From contig OY992835.1 of NCBI GenBank assembly GCA_963921425.1, positions 23,622,001-23,686,000 on the forward strand: a stretch of 64,000 nucleotides of DNA, given 5' to 3'. The notes below the pieces were generated by a model. The model had not been told where the DNA came from and made no database searches. It worked only from the letters and a program-made list of their open reading frames with translations. Source of the stretch: Dryas octopetala. Lineage: Eukaryota > Streptophyta > Magnoliopsida > Rosales > Rosaceae. The position numbers and the translations under genes were made by a program. Shown here one piece after another: positions 45,850 to 59,400 of this stretch (position 1 is the first letter of the stretch; each line of letters begins with the position of its first letter).

Positions 45850-46279
45850 ATGTAATTTGTTGATTTTTATTTCAGTAGATTAGTGATTTCATGTAATGAA
45901 AAGAAAATACTTTCTAACTATATGTTACTATCTTGTTCAGCTTGTTAATCCATCAGTTGTTAGGAAACTCACTCAAACTTTGTAAATATAAAAACTTTTG
46001 CTAGCAACATTTGCACCATTTTTTTTCTTTTTTGGCTAACAAGCAACAAAATTTATCCAATTTTCAACATGAGCAGCATTTTACATTTTTCCCCTTCTTG
46101 GAATAAAATGGGTGGGCAAGACCCGTAAACTTAAGCCTGGCTTGAATTGGGCCTTTGAAGTTGGCCGATTAAAAATATCATAAGAACCCATTTGAGATAA
46201 GATGAAACAAAGCAGCTTCCACAGTCCACACTGCTCTGAGCTTTTGACACTTCTCAGAACCCCTCCTTTCTCTGTTTTC
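45850..46279. other. Spacer before the DUF3598-like gene
   Basis: Non-coding promoter region. A T-rich tract followed by GGCTAAC (46,019-46,040) resembles a more decayed member of the tiny poly(A) insert set. AGCAACA occurs on both sides, but the duplication is poor. Confidence 0.35.
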
Positions 46280-48727
46280 ATGGCTTCCATATACTGCTAT
46301 TCTCTTTCACTCCCTCTCATATCCAAACCACCATACCTCAACAAAATTGAACTCTTTCCCACAAAGCATTATACCCCAAACCCGTTTTCGCGCTCCATTT
46401 TCACACTTGGGAGACCCAGAATTCGGGCTACGAACTCATCGTCGTCCTCCATAGTCCAAGAAGAAGCTCACAAACCCAACGAGGAAGCCATGAGCATTGA
46501 TAATCTTCACAGCTTCGTTAACCTCAACTTGGGAAAGTGGAATGGTTCCTTCCTTGTAAGTATATTTAGCATACGCTGCAAAACTATTGATAACTAAGAA
46601 AACGCAAGAAACTAATATAAATTCTGGGCCTTTTGCTTTATGTTGTGTTTGTCAAAACTGCAAATTATTCAACTTGAGCAAAATGCATGTAATAAGCTCT
46701 GTTGGGCAAATTGGGTGTGTCTTTATTGGTTTTTTATTCTCTTTTTCTCGTTTCTCCTACATTTTCTAGGCAATCAAACAGAAAAATTATATTCATCTAG
46801 TAGAAATCAGCGAGGTTCTGGTGATCGATTATTTGAGATTATTTATTAGTTTGAGTGATTTTTAGCAATTTGATGCTGTCGGGAATCTGTTGCATAAAGT
46901 GAATACGAAGCTTGCAGTTAGCTCTTACGGGGAAGATGAACTCATCAGTCTCATTCAAACGTAAGCTTCAGCTCCACTTATTACAATAAGTCTAAAAGAT
47001 AAAGGGAAAAGTTTAAAATTAGAAAAAAAAAAAAAAATTGGTTTAATATTAATGAACTTTAGTTCATTATGGGACAATTTCTTATTGTTTAATTGTTTTC
47101 AAGCTGCGATCAATTTTCACCAATATTATTGATTATTGGATCTAACACATAGTTTTTCTTTGTCATTCTAATGGTTTGATGTTTCGTGCTTTGTAGATTA
47201 TATATTAAACAAGCCCCATTAAGCACTTCAGTTTCTGGATATGATGATGAGGTGGAATGGGCAGAATACAAAATTAAGGAAACCAACATGTTCACTGTGG
47301 ACAAATATCAACAGGTGAGGTTTTTCAAGCATTTGGAGATCACTTGTAGGTTACTTCCCATGAAGAAATAGCTCATAGCTTAATTTTTGTGATCAATTGT
47401 TTTCTGTTGAATATCCATTGTGATTAGTCTGCAGATTGGCTTCTTCCCCAATGAGAGAGCATTTGCTCTAAGGTACCAGACGGCTGGCATGTTAGAAACT
47501 GTCTTAAGACAAGGAGTTCTTGGGGAAGATGACACTGGTGAAGAATCACCAAAGTGAGTGGTTCCTCCCTCAAAAGATGCACTTCATGATTGAATGATAA
47601 AACTATAGTAATTAGTGTATATGGTTCTTGTACTTTAGTGTGTAGAATTAAAGCTGCATTTGGTGAACATTTTCTTTTTTTTCTTCTTAATTTGACAGAT
47701 GTTCTTGTTTCTTTTCTTTCGTGATTATAAGTGGAGTTCCATCACTTTTCTGGCTAAAACTGTTTCACTAACCCTGAATCTACTTGTTATCTTCAATTTT
47801 TCTTCATTGTGTAGAAACCTAAAGCTTCCTTCCCGTCGGCCTTCTATTGTATGTGAAAATTGTCTGTATTCACTAGAGAAAGATATGCGAGCAAGAGCAT
47901 TCCATATCATGGATCCAAAAGGCATTATCGAAATGCATATCATCTTCCTTGAGGCAAGAGGTGATGGTGTGCCTCTTCCTCCTTCCCTCGACAGTAATAC
48001 GGTAAATTTTACAAGAAAGCTAATAGTGAGGAATTTTATCTTTTTTACTTCTTGAGTGTATCATGTTGCATTATATTTCTTTTATTGGTTTCAGGAAAAC
48101 ACAGACAGGATTGTTCCATTTCTTGGTAAGTGGAAAGGTCATTCCATAACAAAGCGGAGTGGTGTTTATGGATCAACAATGGCCGAAGCTGATACAGTAG
48201 CGTCACTTGAAATGGATGATAAAGGCCAACTGATTCAGGTATCTTTAACCCGAGGCAACAGGAAATGTTCAATTGAATTGCTTCATAGATAACTGATAAG
48301 AATGTTGATAATCAAAGAAAAAGAAAAAGGAATGGATACATATTATTTCTGGTTTTTGTTTTGCTTAAGTATCCGTCTTTTTCTTCCTTTTCTTCCTCTT
48401 TTCATTTCCATACTTGATGTTTATAAATAATATCAGGGTGTTACTTCCACGTCTGCTGCGGGTGATGTTACAACCAATGTGCCTTGGACGGGTATTAAGT
48501 CAGGCAATGTGGTTACATTTGATGGAGGTTACCAGATGACTCTATTGCCCGGTGGCATGTACATGGGATGCCCATGTGATGTAGGAAAGAATGTTGCAGA
48601 ATCTGTGTCATTCCATTTGGAGTTCTGTTGGCTTGAGGCCCCTGGAAAGAGACAGAGACTGGTTCGCACTTACGATGTTGAAGGTTTGGCTGTCTCATCG
48701 ACTTACTTCTATGAGACAAGAATGTGA
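46280..48727 (+). CDS. DUF3598-like plastid protein (calycin-type fold expected)
   Basis: Seven exons join in phase into 409 residues: 46280-46555, 46866-46960, 47197-47314, 47435-47553, 47815-48001, 48095-48238 and 48437-48727. The start MASIYCYSLSLPLISKPPYL opens a Ser/Thr/Pro-rich transit peptide. An upstream in-frame ATG at 46202 also exists, but the second is more transit-like. Two similar halves follow: SFVNLNLGKWNGSFLQFDAV and, later, VPFLGKWKGHSITKRSGVYG. The end is rich in beta-type segments (VVTFDGGYQMTLLPGGMYMG, FCWLEAPGKRQRLVRTYD). This matches DUF3598, a cyanobacteria-derived family of lipocalin-like barrels. The function is unknown. The family name is from memory of the pattern and was not searched. 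Confidence 0.75.
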
Positions 48728-49596
48728 TTACTCCATCGTCATTGTATGTTTACAATTTTTTAAAGGAAAATGGATTCTTCTATCCATGGTTTTGCACAGT
48801 TCTGCAGAAACCCATTTGATGCACCAATTTGTATTTGCTCAGACTAGTTGAGACTTGAGAGTTGGGGATTAGTCCCATTACTTCCATTGTTGTAAGAGAA
48901 GGTGTATATTATTTTTGTATAGAACTTTTCCCATTAAAAGAACATAGTGTTTTAGAAAAGAATAATAAAATCATTCTTGCAGATACCTTTGGGGATATAA
49001 ATCATAGCCATTCTTTTTCTATAGAGCCAAAATGACTGCTGTTGTCCTATGAACTCAATATGTCATTTCCTCATTGAAAATTATAGTATATGGCTATTTA
49101 TTTTGTTAAAAAAGGGGACAAAAGTAACTTTGCTGTCACAAACTAGCTTCAATTTTCTGCAACCAGAACAGCAATGAAATCGTTTTTGATATGATATATA
49201 TACTTGATTTAATGTCTCAGCTTGTGAAGCTGCCTTTGGATGAAATTGTTGATTTGCAAAACTTGTACAAGTTAGGTTCTTGAAGAAAAAAAATACAAGT
49301 TGTCAAATTGCCACTTGTGCAAGTTGTATTCTATAGTTTGTAAATGACGTGCACAACTTGGTTGGGATCATGGCCCATGCTACTAAATAGCAAAGACTAT
49401 GTGTCATATGTGCCCCCAACCACCAAAATGGAAATCCATGGAAATCAAATAAATGCAACTACCCCCACCTTTCTTCTCTCGGTATTAACCCGGCACAAGA
49501 GTTGGTAGCGTAATTAAATATTTGGATATTATGGTGTTGGTGTAAGCTAATATACAAATAGATTTAAGAGTACAAAGATCTATACTATACATATTT

Positions 49597-49650
49597 GTAT
49601 AGTAGAAATGATTTTTTTTTTTTTTTTGGCCAAGTATAGTAGAAATGATT
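49597..49650 (-). mobile_element. Tiny poly(A) insertion with 17-bp target duplication
   Basis: GTATAGTAGAAATGATT occurs at 49597-49613 and 49634-49650. The 20-bp insert between them reads, on the minus strand, TTGGCC followed by poly(A). The two duplications are identical, so the insertion is probably young. Confidence 0.8.
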
Positions 49651-50415
49651 TCAACTTAGATATAAACAAATAAAACAGCGTCACTGTCAGTTCATCAAAT
49701 CAATATAACATTGCAAAGCAAGAGCCAGCTGTTTTGTAATTGACTTCTTTCAATACATGGAGTGCTTCAGACCAAAATAACAAAAACATATACATGGAGT
49801 GCTTGTATACGTCAAGAAGTTTGAGTACAAACACCTAGATTTTATTAACAAATATATAATGTCAATTTTATTATGCTGCATGCCGCTGTCAAAATCTTCT
49901 TAGAATGTTCTCGGTGCATGTTCTGCACCATTCTCAGCTATAAAATTATCAGAGTTCAAACAACGAAAGAAAAGGTTGCGAAAATGTTCACAAATCACAA
50001 GGTCTATTTTCTATGGACCACAAAGTTCATTTTGCTTCCAATTGAATAATTTAAAAATGATGTCGTTTGCATCTGTATATGTTTATGTTTCTCAGTAAAG
50101 TCTCTCCATGTAAAAATATATAATATGTTAATAATACGTGTTAAAGTTAAAAAAGGAAATTATAAAACTGAAACGTATCGTGCAATTCTTTGTTTTTTAT
50201 CTGTTTTGATTTAAATGTCCAAAAGTCAAAACTATTGTTGGTTGTGCTTACATAGTTAGGTTGCCAAAATTAAATGATCGTGGGTGCACATATAATAAAA
50301 AATTAAAAAGAAAAAAGTGGAGGTGAGCTAAAAAATTAAAATATTGGCTTGAGATGGGATTAGACTTTAGAAGGATAATTAATTCATTTAATTTGAGAAT
50401 ACAATCTAGAAGATT

Positions 50416-50456
50416 AAAGATGGGAAATATCATTGACCAAAAAAAAAAGATGGGAA
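50416..50456 (+). mobile_element. Tiny poly(A) insertion with 11-bp target duplication
   Basis: AAAGATGGGAA at 50416-50426 and 50446-50456 flanks ATATCATTGACC plus an A-tract. The right duplication overlaps the A-tract, so its exact length is 9-11 bp. Confidence 0.65.
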
Positions 50457-51526
50457 TTGGGAAATATTTGAATATTTTTGGATTGTAAGGAGTTAAGGAC
50501 CACACGGCACCGTATAGGGATTTTCTTTGGTGGGTCCTACTTCTCCTTGGTGTAAATACATTCCATGAATTATTATTAGTTTATTACCATTTAATTGTGT
50601 CACTATGTTGTCTCTGTTTGTACACGTTGGTCTACTCTTAAACAGACTACTTTCTATCCTTATCCATTTGGATGGGTTCTATAGAGATTAGAGAATATCA
50701 TTTTTATTCCTTTTTTAGATAAATAATTTATGAGTTTTCGATTTTGTCATTTATGACTATTTTATTCTTAGATAAAATATAACATATATCTTCACCCAAC
50801 TCCTTAAACTATATACAAATTTATTACATCAACTGTTACATTAACGATATTTTAGACTATCAACTATAGTGCGAATTGAAAAATGGGGTTGTAAAGTTGA
50901 GAAGCCACCCAACACCTTGTAAATTACAATTGGATGATTACAAGTTACAACTCTTGTTAACTCAAACAATAAAGAAGTGTTTAAGGTTGCAAAAATAAAA
51001 TAATAAAAGGAAGAAAAAAGTGTTTAAGCCTTAAGGTAACGAGTAGTTTACCATTACATAGACCATGAGAGTTAATGCTTGTTTGTTGTGTTGCGCTTGT
51101 CATGATCTTTAGATGCCGGTCTTAGGGGGCAATAAAGATTAGAGTCCCCACGGACCCCACGTCTGCCTCAATTTCACAATTTGCCATTTGGATTTGGATT
51201 TTTTGTTTGGCCACTATTTGGATTTGGATTTAACTATACCATGCAATATAATCCAAATAACAACAATAAAAAACAAAAATTAAAATTATGAAAATATTAA
51301 ACCAATCAAATGGTCATTTTCCATTTCTCTGCTCCGTGGACTTTCCACTAGAAAATTCAGGATAGCACGAAACCACCAAAAGCCCAACGAATTCCAAGAG
51401 AGCCAAACCAAGCAACAAAGCAAAGCAGTTGCAGAAAGAGCAAAGAGAAACAGAGAAGTTACAGAGAGAAGCAGAGGGTTTCAGACAGAGGTAGAAGAAA
51501 AGTGCTTGTTTTGCTTGATATTATCA

Positions 51527-54500
51527 ATGGCCAAGAACCAAGACTCTGATAGAGTCTCAGTTTCAGCACCGCAGCCACTGCGGCCAGTAATAACACTCCC
51601 ACCGAGGCCTTCCGCGGAGGCCCTTTTCGCCGGCGGATCTGGGGCGAGCCCGGGTCCGATGACCCTGGTCTCCAACTTCTTCTCGGACACATACCCTGAC
51701 TCAGAGTACAGGTCCTTCTCTCAGCTCCTTGCTGGAGCCATGGGCTCGCCTATGGGGATGGGGTCGAGTAGACCAATCTTTTTTAGCGAGAACCCAGTTG
51801 AGAGTTCGGCCAAAGGAGATTCTGAAAATGGGGCTGAGAAGAATTCGGGGTTTAAGCAGAGTAGGCCTATGAATTTGATGGTGGCTCGCTCGCCATTGTT
51901 CACTGTCCCACCTGGGTTGAGCCCCTCTGGGTTGCTTAACTCGCCTGGCTTCTTTTCACCTCAGGTATTTCAAGCTTTCAAATGCAATATAGTCAGTACT
52001 ACTGGGTTTGCTCTGCTTTCTGCTATTTGGTCTGAGGTTCTTTAGTAACTTGCTTTATGGTTTTGTGAACATGAGAGGCGCAAAGGTGTTTTCTTTTGTA
52101 GTTGTGGAATGTTTTTTGTTCTCACAGGGTCATATTTGTGGGCTCAGGATACGATTCGGGTGGTTGTTGATTTTTTGCTTTTAATGTTTGTGGGTTTGTC
52201 AATGTTGGAAGTATGGTCTTGGATGGATGTGGTCATGAAGTTGGTCTTCTGGGATTCGAATGGGACCAATCAAAAGAAGTTAACCACATCAGTATATGGG
52301 ATAGTATCACTTTCAGGATTCATGTTAGATCAATTTTGATATTTTATGGTAATGGCTGTCATTTCCTGATAGCCTATACACAATGATGGATTTCTTCACG
52401 AAATTGTAAGCAAGGAAAGTAGGCAAATTCAACTATGAGGCCCTTAGGTGATGCCATTCACAACATTGTATGAAAGGAAGGTTGGGCATTTATAGCCACT
52501 TTTAAATTAATGCTTCTTTTCCCCGAGTGTTGAACATAGTTTCTATTCTTCCACTCCAGTAACTGGTTTAGTCATGTTGTGTGGTTAGAATCCCAATTAA
52601 GGATGGTTGTGTGATGTAACTCACATAAAAGGACTCTTGGTTAGCGTGGGACTTCAAAGATATTATGTTGAAATTTAGGGGGAAAACTTGTTTAGTTTGT
52701 TGTGTGTGTTTGTGAATGCCTATTACATCTTGACCTTTTGTAAAAGCTCCTCAAATTTGGTTAAACATAGAAAACGTTGAAGATGATAAAGAGGTGATCT
52801 CCATTCAACATATTGATGCATAAGCAACACACCATATGAAGCATATGTTGGTGTTGGTACTTATACCATATTGTTTTTCTATATGGTGCCATATGATTCC
52901 TGAAAGGGGATGACTTGTATTAGTATTTATCAGGTATTCATGTATTTTTCCTCATATCCATGCAGAGTCCATTTGGAATATCACACCAGCAGGCCTTGGC
53001 ACAGGTTACTGCTCAAGCTGCACTAGCCCAATCTCGTATGCAGATGCAAGCTGAATATCAACCTTCATTAGTAGCAGCTCCCACAGAGTCACAGACACAT
53101 CATCCATCCTTAATACCCAATGAAGCTTCTCAACAGCAGACAGTACCCTCAACATCTGACCTTAGAATGCAATCATCAGAGGTCTCTCACTCTGATAGGA
53201 AATACCAACCTTCATCCGTTGCCACTGGTAGACCTGCAGATGAATGCTACAACTGGCGAAAATATGGGCAGAAGCAGGTTAAGGGCAGCGAATATCCACG
53301 AAGCTACTACAAATGCACACATCTGAATTGCCCTGTCAAAAAGAAAGTTGAGCGTTCTCTTGTTGGTGAAATAACTGAGATTATCTACAAAGGGCAACAT
53401 AACCATGACCCCCCTCAACCCAATAAACGTGCAAAAGATGGCGGTGATCAGAATGGACATATACATTCTCAGCCTAAGCCTGAAAGCGGTTTACAAAGAA
53501 GGATTGGAGATTCAAACAGGTCTAATGAAAATGTAGCTGCCTACTCAGTCTCTGAGAGGGATCAGGATTCTACTCAAGCTGCTCCCGTACAGTTACCAGG
53601 GGCAAGTGACAGTGAAGAGTTAGGTGACGTGGAAAATAGAGAAGAGGGGGATGTTGATGAACCAAATCCAAAGAGAAGGCATTTTCAAAACCTATCATTG
53701 CATATAATCGTAACATACTGCTCTCCTTTGCTTCTTCTCAATATTAAAATATCCTTGTCTGGGAGTGCAGGAACATAGATGTTGGTGCATCCGAGGTAGC
53801 TTTGTCACACAAGACAGTCACAGAACCAAAAATCATTGTGCAAACAAGGAGTGAAGTTGATCTTCTAGATGATGGCTACAGGTGGCGGAAGTATGGGCAG
53901 AAGGTGGTCAAAGGGAATCCTCATCCAAGGTGGCAACTTTCTCCAAATATAAATTTTCTTATTTTGAGTTTTACTGATTGCATTATGCAAATGGAATCAG
54001 GATGTTCTCTCTAAATTGTTCAAGACATGTTGATATTTAAGAATCTATAAATTAAGCATTAGGGTGGCATCCTATCTGGCCCCAGTTAAAAGGCTATAAC
54101 ATATTCTAAGAATTCTTTGCATTTTCTTTTATGGTGTATCCTATTTGATGGAGGTGAAATGAAGAACCATCGGAAGATGAAATATAGTTGGACTTTAGAA
54201 ATGAAGTTTTAGGGATTTTATGAACTCACGGTCTTATGTGGACTTAGAAATTAAGAAACAATTACTATCTGATATTAGAGAGTCATATCCTTAGCATACA
54301 TTTAACAGAATTTATACTGCTAATATTTTTCTTTTCACTTTGGATTGTGGTTTTCCTTTCGTGAGCATGGTTTCTGATGCAAATACATTAACAGAAGCTA
54401 TTACAAATGCACTTATGCGGGATGCAATGTGCGTAAGCATGTTGAGAGAGCATCTACTGACCCCAAAGCTGTCATCACTACATATGAGGGGAAACATAAC

Positions 54501-54680
54501 CATGATGTTCCAGCAGCTAGAAACAGCAGCCACAACACAGCCAATAATAATGCATCACAGTTAAAACCACCGACGGTGGTGCTGGCCCAGAAGCATCCCC
54601 AACTTATAGGGAGAGAATTTGGAAACAACGACCAGAGACCAGTACTTCTACAGCTAAAAGAAGAGCAAATCACTGTGTAA
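51527..54680 (+). CDS. Group I WRKY transcription factor (WRKY3/WRKY4-like)
   Basis: Four exons, 51527-51964, 52966-53678, 53771-53929 and 54395-54680, give 531 residues. The N-terminus carries the group I features [35 protein letters not shown] and [17 protein letters not shown] domain 1 has WRKYGQK at about residue 243 with zinc ligands C-x4-C and H-x-H in [16 protein letters not shown] and GQHNHDPP. Domain 2 has WRKYGQK at about residue 422, with [16 protein letters not shown] and GKHNHDVP. The last intron splits domain 2 at the PR-type position typical of this group. Such factors bind W-boxes (TTGAC) and in Arabidopsis WRKY3/4 act in defence and senescence. Intron 2 (53679-53770) needs a GC donor (AGAAG|GCATTT); the nearest GT (CGTAAC, 53,711) puts the next exon out of frame. 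Confidence 0.92.
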
Positions 54681-56343
54681 AGTGCTCTGTTGATGAAATC
54701 CATTATGTAACTAAAGGTCAGCAGTCAAGTCCAACCAACTAACATGGTGCCAAATGGATATATAAATATTGAGAATAAAGAAAGGACTGGAAAGGTTTGT
54801 TTTGTAGGTGGCGATTGTCGCTGGTGTGAGATCCTTTTTGCTATGCATTGCTGCATATATATGTAGATGGTTGATAAGTTTTGCTTTATGATGCCCTAAA
54901 TGATTTGTAAATTGGAATGCAGAAAATAGTGTCATATAATATTATACAACTGATTTATAAATTTACCTTGATTCTTAGTTCGGTTTATTTCTGCTTATGT
55001 GGGCTGTTTTACTTTTATGACTGGCTCAAAGCAATAAAGCAACCATAAAAGTTGGGAGGCAGGACAACTGATATGCCATACTGGGATCTTGTTGTATGTT
55101 GACTGCCAAAATTGCAGTGAAGATTTATGGCTTCATAAATCTAAGTTTCTATGATCTGGTTGCAGTCTTGCAGAGTATGGACAACTTATGTGTATGGTTT
55201 CAATTGCATGGCACACAACCATGTATTTGGATGCAATAAAGACGATTTGAATTTTTGGCTATAAATTGTCTAATCTATTACAAACACATTTTTTGGATAA
55301 TTGGAAAATAAAAAGAATAAAGAAACGCTTTCAGATATTTTTATTTTGCAAGGGACATTGACCGACATCCTTGAACCTGAACTTTATCCAAAGGTAGTTT
55401 GGTCCAAAATTTAATGAGTCTAAATGAATGGCATGGTCTAACATAGATAAATATATTTTTTTGGCCAGGAACTAACGTAGATAAATATGATAAACAACTG
55501 GATGTGGTTTAGGAAGATGAGGTGTCTACTTTATTGATTTGTTATTTATTCAGTGTAACTGTGTAAGTGGATCCAATCATCCAAAGGTCCAAAATGAATA
55601 AGATATAAAATTCAGGTGAAAGGCTAATGATATCTACTCTGTTTCTTGTATGTGGTATAATGATACAGTGCAGTGGGGCTTTTGGGCAGTTGGCCTGCAA
55701 CCACCATGACCACCCTCACCACCTTTCTCTCTCTCTCTCTGACTGTCTGTCTCTGTATGAGTATGACTGTACATCATGTCGTCCCGTGATATATAATGTC
55801 CAACCAAACCAATTAAGCATGAAATGAAAAGCACGAAAGCAACAAATGGAAAATGGAAAATAATGACAGAGCTTCCCAAACAAAACGGTTACATCCCACC
55901 TTTTGCTCGCTCTTTAATTTGCGAACCCAAGAAAGAGAGAAACCCAAAAATAAAAAAGCAAAAACTATCCCAAAAATAAAAAAAAGGAAGAAAGATGAAG
56001 CAGCAGTGGTTCGGACCCACGTATGTCGTCTGTTTTCCTTTGCTTTCGGACCGTTTGAAAGCCTCTCTCCGCACATCTCGCAGAAACAGAGGGACGCCGA
56101 GAGCAAAGATCAACAAAAACAGGGGACGAAAGCCGAACCGTCCAATACGACCCACCCTGTAATGCAGAGGGTTTAAGCCTCCCCCATTATTTTCCGAATG
56201 CAAACCCCCCATTAGAGAGCTTGCTTGCTTGTTGTTGCTAATGGTGGGGTGACCATTCCCATCGACCCATTTCCCGATCGTGCGTTGGTCGATCTTCACC
56301 TTCCCCACACATTTCGATCCATGCTGGCGGGATTTGGTGGTGA
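54681..56343. other. Spacer between WRKY and kinase genes
   Basis: WRKY 3' UTR, AT-rich spacer and, from about 55,850, the kinase promoter and leader. A short CT repeat lies at about 55,727-55,742. No gene was seen. Confidence 0.45.
55438..55488 (-). mobile_element. Tiny poly(A) insertion with 17-bp target duplication
   Basis: CTAACRTAGATAAATAT occurs at 55438-55454 and 55472-55488 (one base differs). The 17-bp insert between them reads, on the minus strand, TTCCTGGCC followed by A7 and T. The word TCCTGGCC is shared with the insert in the DUF863 intron. Confidence 0.8.
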
Positions 56344-56450
56344 ATGGGTTGCATCAGCTCCAAGCGGGCGGCTCCCGGCGCGTCTCCCTGTTTCGAGTAC
56401 TCGGCCGCCGTGGCCGACAATGGCTCCGTCGTCTTGGAGCCTTCTCTCAA

Positions 56451-56481
<31 letters not shown>

Positions 56482-59400
56482 TACCCATCTAAGGAATTCA
56501 TATTCAAGACTAGTAGAAGCAAAAACGATCGGAGCAGCAGCCACCATCATCACCAGGACAGGTCGTCGTCCGCCGAGGATCGGACCCGGGAGTTGAAGAA
56601 GTTCAAGAAGGACGGCTCTCACAATGGGGGAGGAGGAGGAGGAGGAGCTTCTTTTAGCTTCAAGTTGGGTTTTTCTCATCGATCTATAGAGGCCGAACAA
56701 GTCTCCGCCGGCTGGCCCTCTTGGCTTTGCGCCGCCGCCGGCGAAGCCATTTATGGATGGCTACCTCTTAGAGCAGATGCTTACGAGAAGTTGGAGAAGG
56801 TACCTCATAGTTGATCAAACAATACTATCATGTCATTTAATGACGTAATCTTTTATTATTAATTAGCTCATCAATAATATATGCACACATGCATGGTTAT
56901 GTTTTGTGTAAGTTATGACTATATCACATTAGATTCCTCAAATGTAGTTTCTAGGATTTGGATGCCTATAGGAAAAGGGTTCAATTAAAAGTACCCATCT
57001 TTGGTTTGTTTGATGTACAAGTTTTCAAATCTTGGCAGGAGATTTTTGTTTTTGATGCAATTCAATGTGGGGCAGCTGATTCAATGCTTACTTGTCCTTA
57101 ATTTTAGATTTGCTTACGGTTTATTGATTTTGACAACAGTGCTTGTTTTCAATTCCTTTTTTGTGCATGTAGATTGGACAAGGTACATACAGCAGTGTAT
57201 TCCGAGCACGAGAAGTTGAAACTGGGAGGATTCTTGCACTGAAGAAAGTGCGTTTTGACAATTATCAACCAGAGAGTATTAGGTTTATGGCACGAGAAAT
57301 TATGATTCTTCGTAGGCTTGATCATCCAAACATCATGAAATTGGAGGGATTAATAACATCTCGATCATCGAGTAGCATATACCTTGTATTTGAGTACATG
57401 GAGCATGATCTTGCTGGACTTGTAGCTGCATCTGACATCAAATTCAGTGACATGCAGGTTCGTTTTTGTTTAATTCCTATAACGGGTTTTGCAGAACAGT
57501 ATCAACTTTATCAAAGCATTTTTTTTTTTTTTCTGGCATACAAATCAATAAGTTTGGTTGAATTTCTTTTTGTGTAGATCAAGTGTTATATGAGGCAGCT
57601 ATTATCTGCAGTCGAGCACTGTCACTTAAGAGGTATCATGCATCGAGACATCAAAGCGTCAAATATTTTGGTAAACAATGAAGGGATTCTAAAGTTGGCA
57701 GATTTTGGATTGGCGAATGTCGTTAACTCAATGACCAAGCAACCACTAACCAGTCGTGTGGTGACTTTGTGGTACCGTCCTCCTGAACTTTTGATGGGGG
57801 CAACAGAGTATGGAGTATCCGTCGATCTCTGGAGTGTGGGTTGTGTATTTGCAGAACTCTTTCTAGGGAAGCCTATCCTTAAAGGGAGAACTGAGGTGAT
57901 TACAATATTAATGTGCATTTTTCTTTTATCTATATTTTTGACATACATTCAATCATTTTATAGCTCTTATAGACACAATGGGAATTTGATAGAGATGTTA
58001 AAAAAGGATCGGCATATCCTGCACCTGTTCATTTCTAGCACTAACACTCTCTTGATTACTCAATGTCCAATGCTAAAATTCCTCAATTTATGGATTTACA
58101 ATCCTCACAAGCAATATGGATTTTAGAATTCAAGATGAAGTTGATAACTACCCTCTCATTGCAATTAAGCAATTACACTCTCTTGCTGTTTTATTTATTT
58201 ATTTTTTTCCAGGGGATTGAGAATTTGAGGCTGTACTTATCTGACAGCTGAAGTTAATAGCTACCTTCTCATTTTACAGGTTGAACAATTACACAAAATA
58301 TTCAAGCTTTGTGGTTCTCCACCTGAAGAATACTGGAAAACATCAAAGCTTCCTCATGCAACTATGTTTAAACCTCAGTATTCTTATGAAAGTTCTCTTA
58401 GGGAGAGGTGTAAAGAATTTCCAACAACTGCAGTGGGCATGTTAGAAACTCTTCTTTCAGTAGAACCTTACAAGCGTGGGACTGCCTCTTCTGCCCTGAT
58501 GTCTGAGGTAATGGTTATGAAATGTGATCCCTATAGAAACATATTCATGTAGAAATTCTTGATTTCAAAATAGAGTTCACAACTCCCAAGTTTGCTTTAA
58601 AGTAGACAAGTAGTTGTACATGGTCTATCCTCAAATATACTCTCAAACTCAAAATCCTTGGGACATTCTTAAAGCTACATGGCCTTTTTACTTGCAGTAC
58701 TTCAAAACAAAGCCTTATGCATGTGATCCCTCAGTCTTGCCGAAGTACCCTCCTACCAAAGAAATGGATGCTAAAAATCGTGAGGATGCTCAAAGGTAAA
58801 CTTTTTCCTTCATATAATTATTTAAACTGATGCTGTGGTTCAGATATTAATACGACTGCTTCTGGTGTTTTCATTTGAGTCCTAATGTTTATTGAGAGCT
58901 GGTTTAAGTGTATAAAAGCTATATAGATTCAGACCCCACTTGGCTTTGTTTGTTACATTCTCAGACAACTTATTGTGCTGAATAACCTGTTTTCAGGAAA
59001 AAGCCTGGTGCTCGAGCACGAGAGACTGGAGCAGCAAGGAAACCAAGGAGAGTCCGCAAGACCTTGCAAGAGGCAAATGCTTCCGCTAAATTAGCACCAA
59101 AAGAGGTCTCTTTCTCTCTATTGTCTGTGTGTTTGTGTTATAGAAGAAAGAAGAATGAAGCAAGCTAGTTTTAGCTGAATGATTTACCCTTGACTGTATG
59201 TGCAGGATGGGCAAGATGATGCACTTCACTCTGCTCGTAGAATCAATGGCGGTAACCCACATATCCTGAGGGCTAAAGGAGGTCTTCTGCGTAGAGAGTC
59301 TCTAAAACCATCATTTGACACAGTCTCAGAGAATTGCGAGTTGAATATATCCCAAGGAGACAGTACAGTCTCCAATAGCGCACAAATGTCAGCAGCAAGC

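Larger units (their letters stand above)
48728..51526. other. 2.8-kb gene-free spacer
   Basis: AT-rich DNA without credible coding frames. It holds two tiny poly(A) insertions (listed separately). The stretch from about 51,360 is the WRKY gene leader (purine-rich, AGAGAAACAGAGAAG words). Confidence 0.5.

Noticed and set aside
46019-46060. Another tiny poly(A) insertion (GGCTAAC with T-tract)
   Set aside because: The flanking repeat is only about 7 bp exact, so it cannot be told from chance.
56449-56481. AAC repeat at the kinase N-terminus as a non-coding microsatellite
   Set aside because: It lies in frame inside exon 1 and encodes a plausible Asn run; the frame is open on both sides.
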